Below, in pieces: positions 6,046 through 6,436 of a stretch of 6,436 nt of DNA. The notes beneath the pieces are model-generated. The model was given only the letters and a program-made list of their open reading frames with translations, searched no databases and was not told where the DNA came from. A program made the position numbers and the translations under genes. Every line of letters begins with the position of its first letter. The stretch's first letter is position 1. The DNA comes from Acidobacteriota bacterium. Its GTDB lineage: Bacteria > Acidobacteriota > UBA4820 > DSQY01. The stretch lies in the NCBI GenBank assembly GCA_021814355.1, contig JAKAIJ010000150.1, positions 1-6,436 of the forward strand. The letters are read 5' to 3'.

Positions 6046-6436
6046 TCAGCTGCTTTTAGGCGTCGCCGGGTAGGGGTCGTCCCACTCGCCGTCGCGGACG
6101 AGCTTCTTGATCTTGCGCTTCACCATGTCCCGACGCAGAGGCGAGAGCCGGTCCGGGAAGAGGACCCCGTCCAAGTGGTCCATCTCGTGGCAGATGGCTT
6201 TGCTCAGGAACTCCTCCCCCTCGAGCTCGAAGGGACGGCCCTCCCGGTCCAGCGCGCGGATCTTCACCCTGCGCGGGCGCTTGACCTTCTCGAAGATCTG
6301 GGGGATGGAGAGGCAGCCCTCCTCCTCGAACATCTCCCCCTCCTGCGAGATCCACTCGGGGTTGATGCAGAAGGCCAGGTGCTCCCGCTCCCCCCGGGCG
6401 CCCAGGTCCACCACCATGGCCCTCACGGCGACCCCT
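6046..6436 (-). CDS. def: Peptide deformylase (5' partial)
   Basis: Def is a metal-dependent hydrolase that removes the formyl group from the N-terminal Met of nascent proteins at the ribosome exit. About 129 C-terminal residues are in view and the frame stays open to the right edge. The first visible residues, GVAVRAMVVDLG, correspond to the strand just after the family's GLAAPQ motif, so that motif and the start lie beyond the window. The internal GTG at 6426 is not the start. Two of the three signature motifs are present: EGCLSIP (EGCLS at 6307-6321, metal-binding Cys) and HEMDHLDG (HEMDH at 6175-6189, two metal-binding His and the catalytic Glu). The C-terminus, DRLSPLRRDMVKRKIKKLVRDGEW, is a basic helix of the kind used for ribosome docking, followed by a short tail. 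It stands directly upstream of fmt, the enzyme whose modification it reverses, and is likely the first or an early gene of the operon. Confidence 0.96.
   Translation of the reverse strand, partial: GVAVRAMVVDLGARGEREHLAFCINPEWISQEGEMFEEEGCLSIPQIFEKVKRPRRVKIRALDREGRPFELEGEEFLSKAICHEMDHLDGVLFPDRLSPLRRDMVKRKIKKLVRDGEWDDPYPATPKSS

Overview
This is a very GC-rich bacterial window, consistent with a soil or sediment lineage such as Acidobacteriota or a deltaproteobacterial-type group. That assignment is an impression from composition and gene content (a large membrane-anchored WD40-like propeller protein, a GAF protein, and a def-fmt-rsmB cluster) and was not tested.

The window holds five protein genes in two convergent blocks. 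On the + strand, the first 2.0 kb is the 3' part of a large gene whose start lies upstream of the window. It encodes a Pro/Ala-rich linker, one transmembrane helix and a long chain of WD40-like beta-propeller blades. After a 98-bp gap comes a 229-residue protein made of a helical N-terminus, one GAF sensor domain and a C-terminal helix, with no output domain.

On the - strand, reading leftward from the right edge, is the classic N-formylmethionine and rRNA-modification cluster: def (peptide deformylase, 5' end cut by the window edge), fmt (methionyl-tRNA formyltransferase) and rsmB (16S rRNA m5C967 methyltransferase). Fmt formylates the initiator Met-tRNA, Def removes the formyl group from the nascent chain, and RsmB modifies the decoding region of the small subunit, so the three form a translation-initiation operon. 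Tight spacing supports co-transcription: fmt and rsmB overlap by 35 bp, and each has a good Shine-Dalgarno inside or just before the preceding coding end. The two blocks converge at about 2795-2818 with only 24 bp between stop codons and no clear terminator.

The most unusual feature is the N-terminal extension of about 315 residues on RsmB. It is Arg/Lys/Pro/Gly-rich, probably disordered, and built of imperfect 56-66 residue repeats with a paired K-[N/D/E]-R motif. A strong ribosome-binding site at the GTG start and the lack of a credible start next to the NusB-like domain argue that it is translated. I see no RNA genes, insertion sequences, CRISPR arrays, phage genes or defence systems. The rest of the window is largely conserved housekeeping content plus one signalling or sensory pair, and I do not claim a new system.
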